Origin: an uncultured Fretibacterium sp. | Lineage (GTDB): Bacteria; Synergistota; Synergistia; Synergistales; Aminobacteriaceae | NCBI GenBank assembly: GCA_937892105.1 | Contig: CALAUZ010000405.1 | Span: 1-19,138 of the forward strand | DNA length: 19,138 nt | Direction of reading: 5' to 3' | Shown: in pieces, positions 1 through 6,855 of the stretch | Layout of the letters: the number at the start of each line of letters is the position of its first letter | Numbering within the stretch: position 1 is the stretch's first letter | Notes under the pieces: model-generated | What the model saw: the letters and a program-made list of their open reading frames with translations, nothing else | Database searches by the model: none | Told to the model about the DNA's origin: nothing | Translations under genes and position numbers: made by a program

Positions 1-253
1 CAGTGCCATTTTTACAGCTTTTCAACTGTGGTGAGTATATCTACTGCGTTACGTCCTGATTAGCCACGTCTACTTGAAAGGTGAGGTTTCAGCAACTCCT
101 ACATTCTATCTAATGTATCATGTCGTCTGTAATTTTCTATCACTTTATTTACCTATCTTAATTTAATTTTATATAATTTTACACCAATTGACGACTCTAT
201 CTAGAAAACAAGCCACGCTTTTAACCTATTGATAGCGTTGTATAAAAATAGCC
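1..253. other. AT-rich non-coding left flank
   Basis: No open reading frame with a plausible start and ribosome site is visible on either strand. Positions 1-120 are of mixed composition. Positions about 121-250 are clearly AT-rich, with runs such as taatttaattttatataatt. Downstream of dxr on the minus strand there is a 5-bp inverted repeat (ACGCT at 215-219, AGCGT at 234-238, 14-nt loop) with only scattered T residues after it, so any terminator here would be weak. A minus-strand stretch at 102-76 reads VGVAETSPF, which faintly recalls the end of an IS605-type TnpB, but it is too short to call. Confidence 0.6.
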
Positions 254-1357
254 TCACTTCCCAAACTTCTCCGCCAACCTTCTCGCTCCCACTCTCCCAG
301 CCTCAACCATCTTCACAGCCTCCTCCAGGCTACCCGCTTCACCCCAATCCCCTGCACCCAAAACCTCCTCAACCAGACAGGCGATATCTTTGAAGCCTAT
401 ACGTCCCTCAAGGAACAAACTCACAGCTATTTCATCAGCCCCAACAAGAACAGCAGGATACGCCCCCTTCAATCTCATGCACTCTCTTGCAATCCTCAAG
501 GCCGGAAACCTCGCAACATCAGGCTCTTCAAACTTCACATCATGCAGGTTAAACGCAGGACGCTTAAACTCCGGGCACGGGAAGAACCTTTCAGGCCAGA
601 AAAGGCAAGACGCAGCGGGCAACTTCATATCGGGTTCAGCGGCAAGCATTTTAACGCTGCCGTCCTCAAATTCGACCAGCCCGTGAACGAACGAGCCAGG
701 CGAAATCAGTGCGTCAACTTGTCCTTCATCAAGACCAAAAAGATACATGGCCTCGATAAGCTCTATTCCTTTATTCATGAGAGTAGCACTGTCAATTGTT
801 ATCTTTGCTCCCATGTTCCAGACGGGGTGATGAAGTGCCATCTCTGGGGTAACAGTCTTCAACTCCTCTGCCGTGAAATTCAGGAAAGGCCCTCCCGAAG
901 CTGTAAGGTAAATCTTCTTCACAAACTCTTTGTTTTCGCCGTGTAAGCATTGCCATATTGCATTGTGTTCACTGTCCAAAGGTCTTAACTGTTCGGGGCG
1001 TTTCACCAGAGGCATAACCCATTTTCCCGCAACAACGATACTTTCTTTATTGGCGAGAGATACATTTTTTCCGGCCTTCAAGGCTGTACAGAGGGCATGT
1101 ATCGCGGCAGTTCCTGACGATACGAAAACAACATGGTCAATTTCAGGATCAGAAGCGATAATCTCCAATCCTTCATCGCCATATTCTTCGTAGGGGTACA
1201 TTTTTGCGTTGAAACGTCCGGCAAGACGCGAAAGTTTCTCCGAACGCTTATTAGCCGCCAAAGCCACAACATTAATCTTATCCGGCCATGCAGAACATAC
1301 AGACATTACCGCGCTTCCAACGCTTCCAGTAGCACCAATTACGCCAACATTAATCAT
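254..1357 (-). CDS. dxr: 1-deoxy-D-xylulose 5-phosphate reductoisomerase
   Basis: Dxr is the second enzyme of the cytoplasmic MEP isoprenoid pathway. It converts 1-deoxy-D-xylulose 5-phosphate to 2-C-methyl-D-erythritol 4-phosphate with NADPH. The N-terminus carries the Rossmann motif GATGSVG. It is followed by NKES, the metal-binding PLDSEHNAIWQCL segment (Asp and Glu ligands), LTASGGPF, and HPVWNMGAKITIDSATLMNK with the substrate loop. About 367 residues is slightly short of the usual 380-400. I chose the ATG at 1357 because it puts seven residues before GATG, as in other Dxr proteins. A GTG one codon earlier (1360) is equally reachable from the GAGGGTG ribosome site. The ATG shares one base with the cdsA stop (TGATG), which suggests translational coupling. 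It is the last gene of the leftward series. Identification is certain; only the start is ambiguous. Confidence 0.97.
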   Translation of the reverse strand: MINVGVIGATGSVGSAVMSVCSAWPDKINVVALAANKRSEKLSRLAGRFNAKMYPYEEYGDEGLEIIASDPEIDHVVFVSSGTAAIHALCTALKAGKNVSLANKESIVVAGKWVMPLVKRPEQLRPLDSEHNAIWQCLHGENKEFVKKIYLTASGGPFLNFTAEELKTVTPEMALHHPVWNMGAKITIDSATLMNKGIELIEAMYLFGLDEGQVDALISPGSFVHGLVEFEDGSVKMLAAEPDMKLPAASCLFWPERFFPCPEFKRPAFNLHDVKFEEPDVARFPALRIARECMRLKGAYPAVLVGADEIAVSLFLEGRIGFKDIACLVEEVLGAGDWGEAGSLEEAVKMVEAGRVGARRLAEKFGK

Positions 1358-2193
1358 CACAGTATCACCCTCAGCACAAAGTAAGTCAGAAGCCCGTTGA
1401 ACAGAATGCTGTCGAAACGGTCAAGCATTCCGCCATGTCCAGGAATTACACGGCCAGAGTCTTTCTCTCCTGCATCACGTTTAATCAGAGACTCCGCAAG
1501 GTCTCCCAGTTGCCCGAAAAAGCCGCAGATAAAACCTATAAGTATTAACGGATAAGTAGGAAGGCTGAAGAAGTATATTGCCCCAGCATTAGCGAGGAGG
1601 CTTGCAATTATTCCTGCAACGAAACCCTGAACTGTTTTTCCTGGACTTACGTGTTCACAGAGTTTTACGCTGCCGAACATTTTCCCGCCAATATATGCCC
1701 CAACATCACAGCCCCAAGTGCAAACGAACAGTGTAATCAGTACTTGTTTCCCGAAAGCATAATCCCTTAGCACAATCATGCAGGTCCATGGAACTGTGAT
1801 ATACAGTACGCCTGATATGACCGCACCAGCGTTTACGATTGCCCAGCTTGTACCCTTAGTCATCTGCCTCCTGAATACCTCAACAGAAAATACTGTACAC
1901 ACACATAAAGCGAGTATCATACCCAGAATGATGGGTTGAGGATTTTCGCGGACAGCAGCAACGATGAAAACAATGGAAAAGATATACCCTACGCCGGGAG
2001 ATATTCTTGAACCTTTGAGCCTTGCCGCGAGCCTGTAATATTCAGCCAGAGACGACAATGCAATTAACCCAGCGATGAAAGTCCAGAGCAATCCGCCGTA
2101 ATTAATACCGCCGATAATAGCTATAACTATGCCTATACTGCTTAATGTCCGCAAACGCAATTCGTTATTCGTATCAGCTTTTAAGCCCGCCAT
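1357..2193 (-). CDS. cdsA: Phosphatidate cytidylyltransferase (CDP-diacylglycerol synthase)
   Basis: CdsA is an integral membrane enzyme that uses CTP to turn phosphatidic acid into CDP-diacylglycerol, the precursor of the bacterial phospholipids. The 278-residue protein is mostly hydrophobic helices. Near the C-terminus it carries the family signature: LIKRDAGEKDSGR followed by IPGHGGMLDRFDS, including the K-R-x4-K-D and H-G-G-x2-D-R-x-D elements. Length is normal. The start overlaps the end of uppS by 20 bases and has a GGGAG ribosome site about 8 bases upstream. The uppS-cdsA-dxr order is a classic bacterial envelope-lipid cluster. Its substrate CTP would be supplied by pyrG, which lies in the same window on the other strand. 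Confidence 0.97.
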   Translation of the reverse strand: MAGLKADTNNELRLRTLSSIGIVIAIIGGINYGGLLWTFIAGLIALSSLAEYYRLAARLKGSRISPGVGYIFSIVFIVAAVRENPQPIILGMILALCVCTVFSVEVFRRQMTKGTSWAIVNAGAVISGVLYITVPWTCMIVLRDYAFGKQVLITLFVCTWGCDVGAYIGGKMFGSVKLCEHVSPGKTVQGFVAGIIASLLANAGAIYFFSLPTYPLILIGFICGFFGQLGDLAESLIKRDAGEKDSGRVIPGHGGMLDRFDSILFNGLLTYFVLRVIL

Positions 2194-2875
2194 AGCGACG
2201 CTCCCTTCCCGCGTAATCAGCTAATGCTTTCTTGAGTTCTGCCTCGTCAAAATCCGGCCAATGTATATCCGTAAAGTAATATTCACTGTAAGCACTTTCC
2301 CATAACCAGAAGTTACTCAAACGAAGTTCCCCGCTTGTGCGAATAATAAGATCAGGATCAGGAACATCGGGAAGATAGAAATGATTGCGCAAGTCCTGTT
2401 CGGTTACGGGAGTTTGGGGGGGCGAGGCGATGAGGGAGTTCACAGCGTCAAGTATCTCTGCACGTCCGCCGTAATTTATGCAGAGAATGAAATCGAGTAT
2501 CTTCTCGTCCTTAGTGTAATCTTCAGCCCATTGCATTTGCTGCAGTAATTCATAGGGCAATCTGTCTTTTCTACCGCAGAAACGTATTCTCGCACCTTCC
2601 GCCTTAACCTCGTCAACCTTTCGTCTGAGGTAATACCCAAAAAGCCTCATTAGCCCTGTAACTTCCATTATTGGCCTGTTCCAGTTTTCTGTCGAGAATG
2701 CGTATACGGAGAAGTAACGTATTCCCTCACGTTTCACGAGCCTTACCATGTCTTCAAGTTTCCGTAATCCTGCACGATGTCCCATAAGTCTGGGAAGATT
2801 TCTGCGTTTTGCCCAACGGCCATTGCCATCGAGAATTATTGCAAGGTGCGCGGGTATTTTCTTAGTATCTGCCAT
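2174..2875 (-). CDS. uppS: Undecaprenyl diphosphate synthase (isoprenyl transferase)
   Basis: UppS is a cytosolic cis-prenyltransferase that condenses farnesyl diphosphate with isopentenyl diphosphates to build the C55 lipid carrier for peptidoglycan and polysaccharides. The N-terminal ILDGNGRWAKRR holds the catalytic Asp. Further family blocks are GHRAGL, YAFSTENWNRP, LCINYGGRAEILDA, PDPDLIIRTSGELRLSNF and the C-terminal WPDF region. An in-frame ATG 11 codons upstream (2908) lies inside the udg gene and has no ribosome site. The ATG at 2875 follows AAGGGAG (2890-2896), though at a long 14-base spacing. I prefer 2875 and hold it loosely. The enzyme supplies the carrier used by the WecA-like protein encoded upstream in the same series. 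Confidence 0.96.
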   Translation of the reverse strand: MADTKKIPAHLAIILDGNGRWAKRRNLPRLMGHRAGLRKLEDMVRLVKREGIRYFSVYAFSTENWNRPIMEVTGLMRLFGYYLRRKVDEVKAEGARIRFCGRKDRLPYELLQQMQWAEDYTKDEKILDFILCINYGGRAEILDAVNSLIASPPQTPVTEQDLRNHFYLPDVPDPDLIIRTSGELRLSNFWLWESAYSEYYFTDIHWPDFDEAELKKALADYAGRERRYGGLKS

Positions 2876-2894
2876 AATAAATTTTTCAGCTCCC

Positions 2895-3485
2895 TTAGTT
2901 GAGTTCATCTATTTTTGCCTTTAATGCTTTTACGTCCTGCCACGTGAGATATTTGGGGCTTCCTTCAGCTCTGGAGTCGTTTCTGAGGAGGTAGCTTGGG
3001 TGGAACATTGGGAACAGCTTAATTCCGCGCCAATCTATCCATTGGCCTCTAAGGCCTGTTATGCCCTGCTTGGTACCCAGAAGGTATTGCGTGGGAATAT
3101 TGCCGAGAGTTACTACGATGTCAGGGTGTAACAACAACAACTGTGCTTCAAGGTATTCACTGCAAGCCTTAATCTCGTTCATATTTGGATTTCTGTTTTC
3201 TGGGGGGCGGCATTTGACGGTGTTGGTGATGTAGAGAGTACTGCGCTGAATTTTGCCGCCGTTTTCGAGTATTCCTGTGAGAAGCTGGCCAGCCTTCCCA
3301 ACGAATGGCCTTCCCATAGTGTCCTCGTCAGCACCAGGAGCCTCTCCAACAATCATAACCCGGCAATCATATTCCGGGCCTTCACCGAAAACCGTATTAC
3401 GTCTCTTATCGCACAGCCCGCACTTCCTGCACTCCGAAACTTTTTGCTTCAGTTCTTCCCATGCCGCCTTAATATCCATACTCAT
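2895..3485 (-). CDS. udg: Family 4 uracil-DNA glycosylase (iron-sulfur)
   Basis: This enzyme removes uracil from DNA, the product of cytosine deamination, and starts base-excision repair. Numbered from the upstream GTG at 3488, Cys20, Cys23, Cys93 and Cys109 reproduce the spacing of the four [4Fe-4S] ligands known in family-4 enzymes such as that of Thermus thermophilus. The uracil-binding GEAPGADED motif and the C-terminal HPSYLL motif are both present, as is the NTVKCRPPENRNP loop. About 196 residues is the normal size. The ATG at 3485 shares one base with the stop of the preceding gene; a GTG at 3488 and an ATG at 3479 are alternatives, and none has a strong ribosome site. A DNA repair gene inside an envelope operon is odd by function, but the spacing shows it is co-transcribed. 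Confidence 0.93.
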   Translation of the reverse strand: MSMDIKAAWEELKQKVSECRKCGLCDKRRNTVFGEGPEYDCRVMIVGEAPGADEDTMGRPFVGKAGQLLTGILENGGKIQRSTLYITNTVKCRPPENRNPNMNEIKACSEYLEAQLLLLHPDIVVTLGNIPTQYLLGTKQGITGLRGQWIDWRGIKLFPMFHPSYLLRNDSRAEGSPKYLTWQDVKALKAKIDELN

Positions 3486-4327
3486 CACAAGAATATTTCA
3501 TTTACTCTAATATTAACCTGCCTTATTTCCATTCCGGTAAAGTAGCTCAAACCCATTCTTATTTTACGCTGCAAAGTTTTTGCGATGGATAACGCGCTTC
3601 TTCCGCCGAGATTGAGGTCTATTGCCGCACTTAGTGATATTTTGTCATCATATGTCTCAATGTCTATACTGCGAATTTTCCTCACGTGATTTCCGAGTTC
3701 GAGCAATTTACGGCTCATTTCAAGTATAGCGTCAGAACCTATAGTAACCTTTCCGTTGAAGCTGAACAAGGGCTTAACGATGGTATTTCTGGCATCATCT
3801 TTATCGCGTCCCTTAAAGAAACCGCGTATCTGGCTGACGAGTTTACCCGCAAAGTTATGCTGTATCTGTGCTTTTGCGACTGGTACGACATGCTGTTTTT
3901 TCTCCTTGCGTTCACGTAATGCCGCGTCAATCTCCTCTGGTGAAGACACGTCCTCAATGTGAATGACTTTCACGGGGGGATTAAGACCTAACCTTCCCGT
4001 AATCTTCGCAATCATGGCCTCAGATGTTGCGAGTATCATAATTTTTTCAGGACAGTTCTTAGCGAGGTAGCCAGAAACTTCCTCTCTGTGTTCGGGGTAC
4101 TCGAATATTGCACGTTTTATGGCGCGTAACCTGTTAATCTCGGACTTTGCACTTCTGCCGGCAAGTATTCTTCCGCGCGAAATCACAAGGCCGTCATCAA
4201 TTATAACGTCTATACCGTTCTGCCTTGCGACAAGTGTAGCTCTGTGGCTTTTGCCAGTTCCAGCAGGGCCAACGAACGCAGTAACTTCAATTCCCGCCAG
4301 ACCGTCAGACAAGCTCAACCCTCGCAC
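3485..4327 (-). CDS. P-loop ATP-binding protein fused to an Asp23-like domain
   Basis: The precise function is unknown. The N-terminal part (about residues 13-160) looks like a P-loop NTPase. It has the Walker A motif GPAGTGKSH at 20-28, then a hydrophobic strand ending in DD (VIIDDGLVI) that could be Walker B, and a basic KRA segment. A charged linker follows (ALRERKEKKQHVVPV). The last 95 or so residues (FSFNGKVTIGSDAILEM onward, ending RQVNIRVNEIFL) resemble the Asp23/Gls24 (alkaline shock, YloU-like) fold, with its alternating amphipathic strands and NV/NI-x-V end. Asp23-family proteins are envelope-stress or membrane-associated factors in Gram-positive bacteria. The gene overlaps murA by 23 bases and touches udg. 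I recall similar two-domain proteins in other anaerobes but cannot verify that here. No signal peptide or membrane segment is seen. Confidence 0.7.
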   Translation of the reverse strand: MRGLSLSDGLAGIEVTAFVGPAGTGKSHRATLVARQNGIDVIIDDGLVISRGRILAGRSAKSEINRLRAIKRAIFEYPEHREEVSGYLAKNCPEKIMILATSEAMIAKITGRLGLNPPVKVIHIEDVSSPEEIDAALRERKEKKQHVVPVAKAQIQHNFAGKLVSQIRGFFKGRDKDDARNTIVKPLFSFNGKVTIGSDAILEMSRKLLELGNHVRKIRSIDIETYDDKISLSAAIDLNLGGRSALSIAKTLQRKIRMGLSYFTGMEIRQVNIRVNEIFL

Positions 4328-5564
4328 CTAACCCGCGCAATTTCTGGTCAATGGCCTCATAACCGCGCCAGACGTGTATCATATCGTCAACGCGTGTTTC
4401 ACCGTTAGCGGCAAGCCCGGCGATAATCAGTGCCGCCCCTGCCCGCAAATCGGTAGCCTTTACACTTGCGCCCTGAAGTCTCTCAACCCCGCGAATAATT
4501 GCGACATCACGTGAAATCTGAATATCAGCACCCATTCTGTTCAATTCCTGAGCATAGAGGAACCTTGCCTGAAAGACGCTTTCCTCAATCGTGCTGACTC
4601 CGCGAGCAATGGAGAGAGCTGCGGCCATTTGGGGCTGAGAGTCAGTGGGGAAACCTGGATAAGGCATAGTTTTTACGGTTATGGGGTGAAGTCTTTTTTT
4701 CGAGGGGAAAATCTCTACAGTTCCTTTCTTAACCGAGAACTTTGCGCCAGCCTCCTCAAGTTTTGCGAGTATAGCGTCAATGTGAGATGGCACAACGTCT
4801 TCAACCTTTATATGTCCATTGGTCATTACGCCTGCTAGAATGTATGTGCAAGCCTCTATCCTGTCGGGTATTACTCTCTCGTGTCCAGAATGAGCATGGT
4901 CTATTCCGAGAATGCGAACGCCTCCTGCGCCTTCTGTCTCAACAGTTACGCCGATACAACGCAAAACAGCGGCAAGGTTGTCGATTTCCGGTTCACGCGC
5001 GACGTTCTCGATTATCGTTTCCCCTTGAGCTAGAGAAGCTGCCATCATTAAATTTTCTGTTGCACCGACTGACGGGAAGTCGAGATATATTCGCCTGCCT
5101 CTGAGCCTGCTTTTAACGCTGGCATGTACAACGCCATTCTGTATATCAATTTCAGCACCCATTTGCTTTAAGCCTTTGAGATGGAGGTCGATGGGTCTGC
5201 TTCCGATGGAACAGCCTCCAGGCAGCGGAAGGGATACACGTCCGCAGTTAGCGAGCAGGGGGCCTAGAACCAGAGATGACGCGCGCATTTTTCGTGCTAA
5301 AGCCTCCGAGACTTCCCATTTCAGCTCATTGGGGACACGGAATATGACCTGTGATGTTTTAGTGTCGCGAATGGTCTCAACCTCAACGCCGAGTGATTGT
5401 AGCGTCTCTATCATTGTGCTAATGTCGTAGAGGTCAGGGACGTTATCGAGGGTAAGGGTCTGGCCTCGCAAAAGTAAACACACAGCCATTACGGGTAGGG
5501 CAGCGTTTTTGGCACCCTGAGTTTTCACCGTACCTTTGAGGGGAATACCTCCGTTAATTTTCAT
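4305..5564 (-). CDS. murA: UDP-N-acetylglucosamine 1-carboxyvinyltransferase
   Basis: MurA transfers enolpyruvate from PEP to UDP-GlcNAc, the first committed step of peptidoglycan synthesis in the cytosol. The GAKNAALP block with its substrate-binding Lys and Asn is present, as are the fosfomycin-target loop PLPGGCSIGSRP with the reactive Cys at 118, the PGFPTDSQPQ segment with the general base Asp, and LRAGAALI with the PEP-binding Arg. The Cys in the loop predicts fosfomycin sensitivity of the enzyme itself. The 419-residue length is normal, but the annotated ATG gives only four residues before the GG that opens the fold, a few fewer than usual, and it has no ribosome site. An ATA codon 18 bases upstream (5582-5580) has AAGGGA about 7 bases before it and could be the real start. 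The gene follows rpn by 39 bases. Confidence 0.97.
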   Translation of the reverse strand: MKINGGIPLKGTVKTQGAKNAALPVMAVCLLLRGQTLTLDNVPDLYDISTMIETLQSLGVEVETIRDTKTSQVIFRVPNELKWEVSEALARKMRASSLVLGPLLANCGRVSLPLPGGCSIGSRPIDLHLKGLKQMGAEIDIQNGVVHASVKSRLRGRRIYLDFPSVGATENLMMAASLAQGETIIENVAREPEIDNLAAVLRCIGVTVETEGAGGVRILGIDHAHSGHERVIPDRIEACTYILAGVMTNGHIKVEDVVPSHIDAILAKLEEAGAKFSVKKGTVEIFPSKKRLHPITVKTMPYPGFPTDSQPQMAAALSIARGVSTIEESVFQARFLYAQELNRMGADIQISRDVAIIRGVERLQGASVKATDLRAGAALIIAGLAANGETRVDDMIHVWRGYEAIDQKLRGLGARVELV

Positions 5565-5603
5565 TACATTCTTGTTGTCTATGGTTCAATCCCTTCTTTC
5601 TGT

Positions 5604-5816
5604 TTAACTTTTCCATATTGCGCGGACACTTTTTGAGGCTGCTTCTTCAGAGAGCTGTAAATCTTCTGCAACCATACGAATAGCGTCCTCGATTGTTGCT
5701 CCAAGTCTCCGGCAAGTATCTACAACACCTTTAATCTTTCCGCGTTTTTCGCCTTTCCTTTCACGTTCCAGAGCATACGCTTCCGTAGCATACTCCTGGT
5801 CGAACAGTATCGTCAT
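5604..5816 (-). CDS. Possible internally initiated RpnS-like C-terminal protein
   Basis: Inside rpn, in frame, a perfect AAGGAGG (5828-5834, minus strand) stands 11 bases before an ATG at 5816. Translation from there would give a 70-residue protein that consists only of the charged, helical C-terminal region of Rpn (starting MTILFDQEY, ending SVRAIWKS) and lacks the nuclease core. In E. coli rpn genes, short C-terminal products from internal starts (RpnS) bind and inhibit the full-length toxin. By analogy this could be an intragenic antitoxin. The ribosome site is seen directly; that it is used, and its role, are inference. The codons involved (Arg-Lys-Lys-Glu-Val) can make such a sequence by chance. 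Confidence 0.35.
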   Translation of the reverse strand: MTILFDQEYATEAYALERERKGEKRGKIKGVVDTCRRLGATIEDAIRMVAEDLQLSEEAASKSVRAIWKS

Positions 5817-6467
5817 GATCTCGATAACCTCCTTCTTCCTGCCTTCAAGATATCCCCTCAGCACCCCTTCATTCTGGCATATTCGCATAGCGTTTTCGAG
5901 CGCGATTTTCTTGCGGCCATGAAGCCTTATCTGTTCGTCAAGCACTTTGCTGAATATTATGTACTGCCCGATAATATCATTCTTATTCCCAGAATGTATC
6001 ACCTTCACACGCAAATCAATCTGTGAGTTAGGATTATGCCAGAAATCTTCACTTAATGAGATTACATCTTTCTCAATCTTGCGGTCTCCTGTGTATATTA
6101 CGTAAAATTCAGCTTCAGGCAGATTAATTTTACGCGAACTGTAAACATTGCAACCCTCTCCGGTTATGTAGTCCTGATATGTCCCGGCAAGGTAAAGCAG
6201 TATCCTCACAAGAATATTTATGCTCCATGTTGACTGGGCTTCGGCAAAGATTATAAGCTTGTTCCTCACCAGCAACGCCAAATCATTATACTGCCCGTTC
6301 AAGATTACAGGATTAAGCGTAACCGGCTTTATATCGTCCTCCGTCAAGTCCGTCATCTCTGGGTGAAGTGCCTTCATCAGCTCCAGCCTGTATTTGGGTA
6401 TGCTGAAAAGGTCAAGAAATATTGTGTTCTTGGCATCATGGCGTACTCTTGCCCCTTCAGTATTCAT
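5604..6467 (-). CDS. rpn: Rpn family PD-(D/E)XK nuclease (recombination-promoting nuclease/putative transposase)
   Basis: The 287-residue protein has the architecture of the Rpn (PDDEXK_2) family: an N-terminal nuclease domain and a variable, charged helical C-terminus. The nuclease core is visible as YNDLALLVRNKLIIFAEAQS, with Asp62, Glu76 and Gln78 forming the D...E-x-Q catalytic signature. The downstream LVRILLYLAGTYQDYI helix is also typical. Rpn proteins in E. coli are DNA endonucleases that promote RecA-independent recombination, and some act as antiphage toxins held in check by a short internally translated product. The start is well supported by GGAGGG six bases upstream of ATG 6467. 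The gene lies between wecB/ankyrin and murA in an otherwise housekeeping operon, so it is probably an accessory insertion. The C-terminal part carries its own internal ribosome site (separate entry). Confidence 0.9.
   Translation of the reverse strand: MNTEGARVRHDAKNTIFLDLFSIPKYRLELMKALHPEMTDLTEDDIKPVTLNPVILNGQYNDLALLVRNKLIIFAEAQSTWSINILVRILLYLAGTYQDYITGEGCNVYSSRKINLPEAEFYVIYTGDRKIEKDVISLSEDFWHNPNSQIDLRVKVIHSGNKNDIIGQYIIFSKVLDEQIRLHGRKKIALENAMRICQNEGVLRGYLEGRKKEVIEIMTILFDQEYATEAYALERERKGEKRGKIKGVVDTCRRLGATIEDAIRMVAEDLQLSEEAASKSVRAIWKS
5828..5834 (-). promoter_or_regulatory. Internal Shine-Dalgarno within rpn
   Basis: AAGGAGG on the minus strand, a full match to the anti-Shine-Dalgarno consensus, lies within the rpn coding region 11 bases ahead of an in-frame ATG (5816-5814). 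It is stronger than the ribosome sites of several real genes in this operon. It matters because it would decide the start of the short C-terminal Rpn product. Confidence 0.4.
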
Positions 6468-6513
6468 ATTATTCCCTCCATAATCTCACGGTGAATTTTA
6501 CAGCCTTTGCGGA

Positions 6514-6851
6514 TTACTTAGCGGCATTGAGTATAAGTCCTCTCACGCTGTCGTTTTGCGCGTAATCGAGTACAGTTTTGCCATCATTACTTTTAGCGTT
6601 TATGTCTGCCCCTGCCTCTATTAAAGCCTTAATGACTTCGTGATTGCTATTGTTCAGAGCCGCCCTCATTAATGCTGTAATGCCTTGTTCGGTCTTAGCG
6701 TTGACGTCCGCCCCAAACTTGATGAGGGTCTGAATGCGTTGCGGATCGTGTTCTTGTCCATCGCCGCTTTCAGCAAATCCTCCGTTGCCCCTCCGAACGC
6801 CGACGAAACACACAGCGCAGCCAATACCGCACCCAATAATGCTTTCTTCAT
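6514..6851 (-). pseudogene. Secreted ankyrin-repeat protein, broken by a one-base frameshift
   Basis: The first frame starts at ATG 6851 with a clear signal peptide (MKKALLGAVLAALCVSSAFG) and continues ATEDLLKAAMDKN. The ankyrin part then continues in the next frame as DPQRIQTLIKFGADVNAK, with two recognisable repeats (GADVNAK..GITALMRAA and GADINAK..GKTVLDYA) ending at 6514. The two halves join if one base is restored near 6748-6753, giving an intact protein of about 112 residues. The gene length (338 bases) is one short of a multiple of three. No homopolymer is present at the break, so slippage is not the obvious cause; a sequencing error or a real mutation are both possible. An intact product would be a small periplasmic protein-binding module. 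It starts four bases after the wecB stop and is followed by rpn 46 bases on. Confidence 0.75.
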
Positions 6852-6855
6852 GACC

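Noticed and set aside
215..238. Possible terminator after dxr
   Set aside because: The stem is only 5 bp with a 14-base loop and no continuous T-run on the minus strand.
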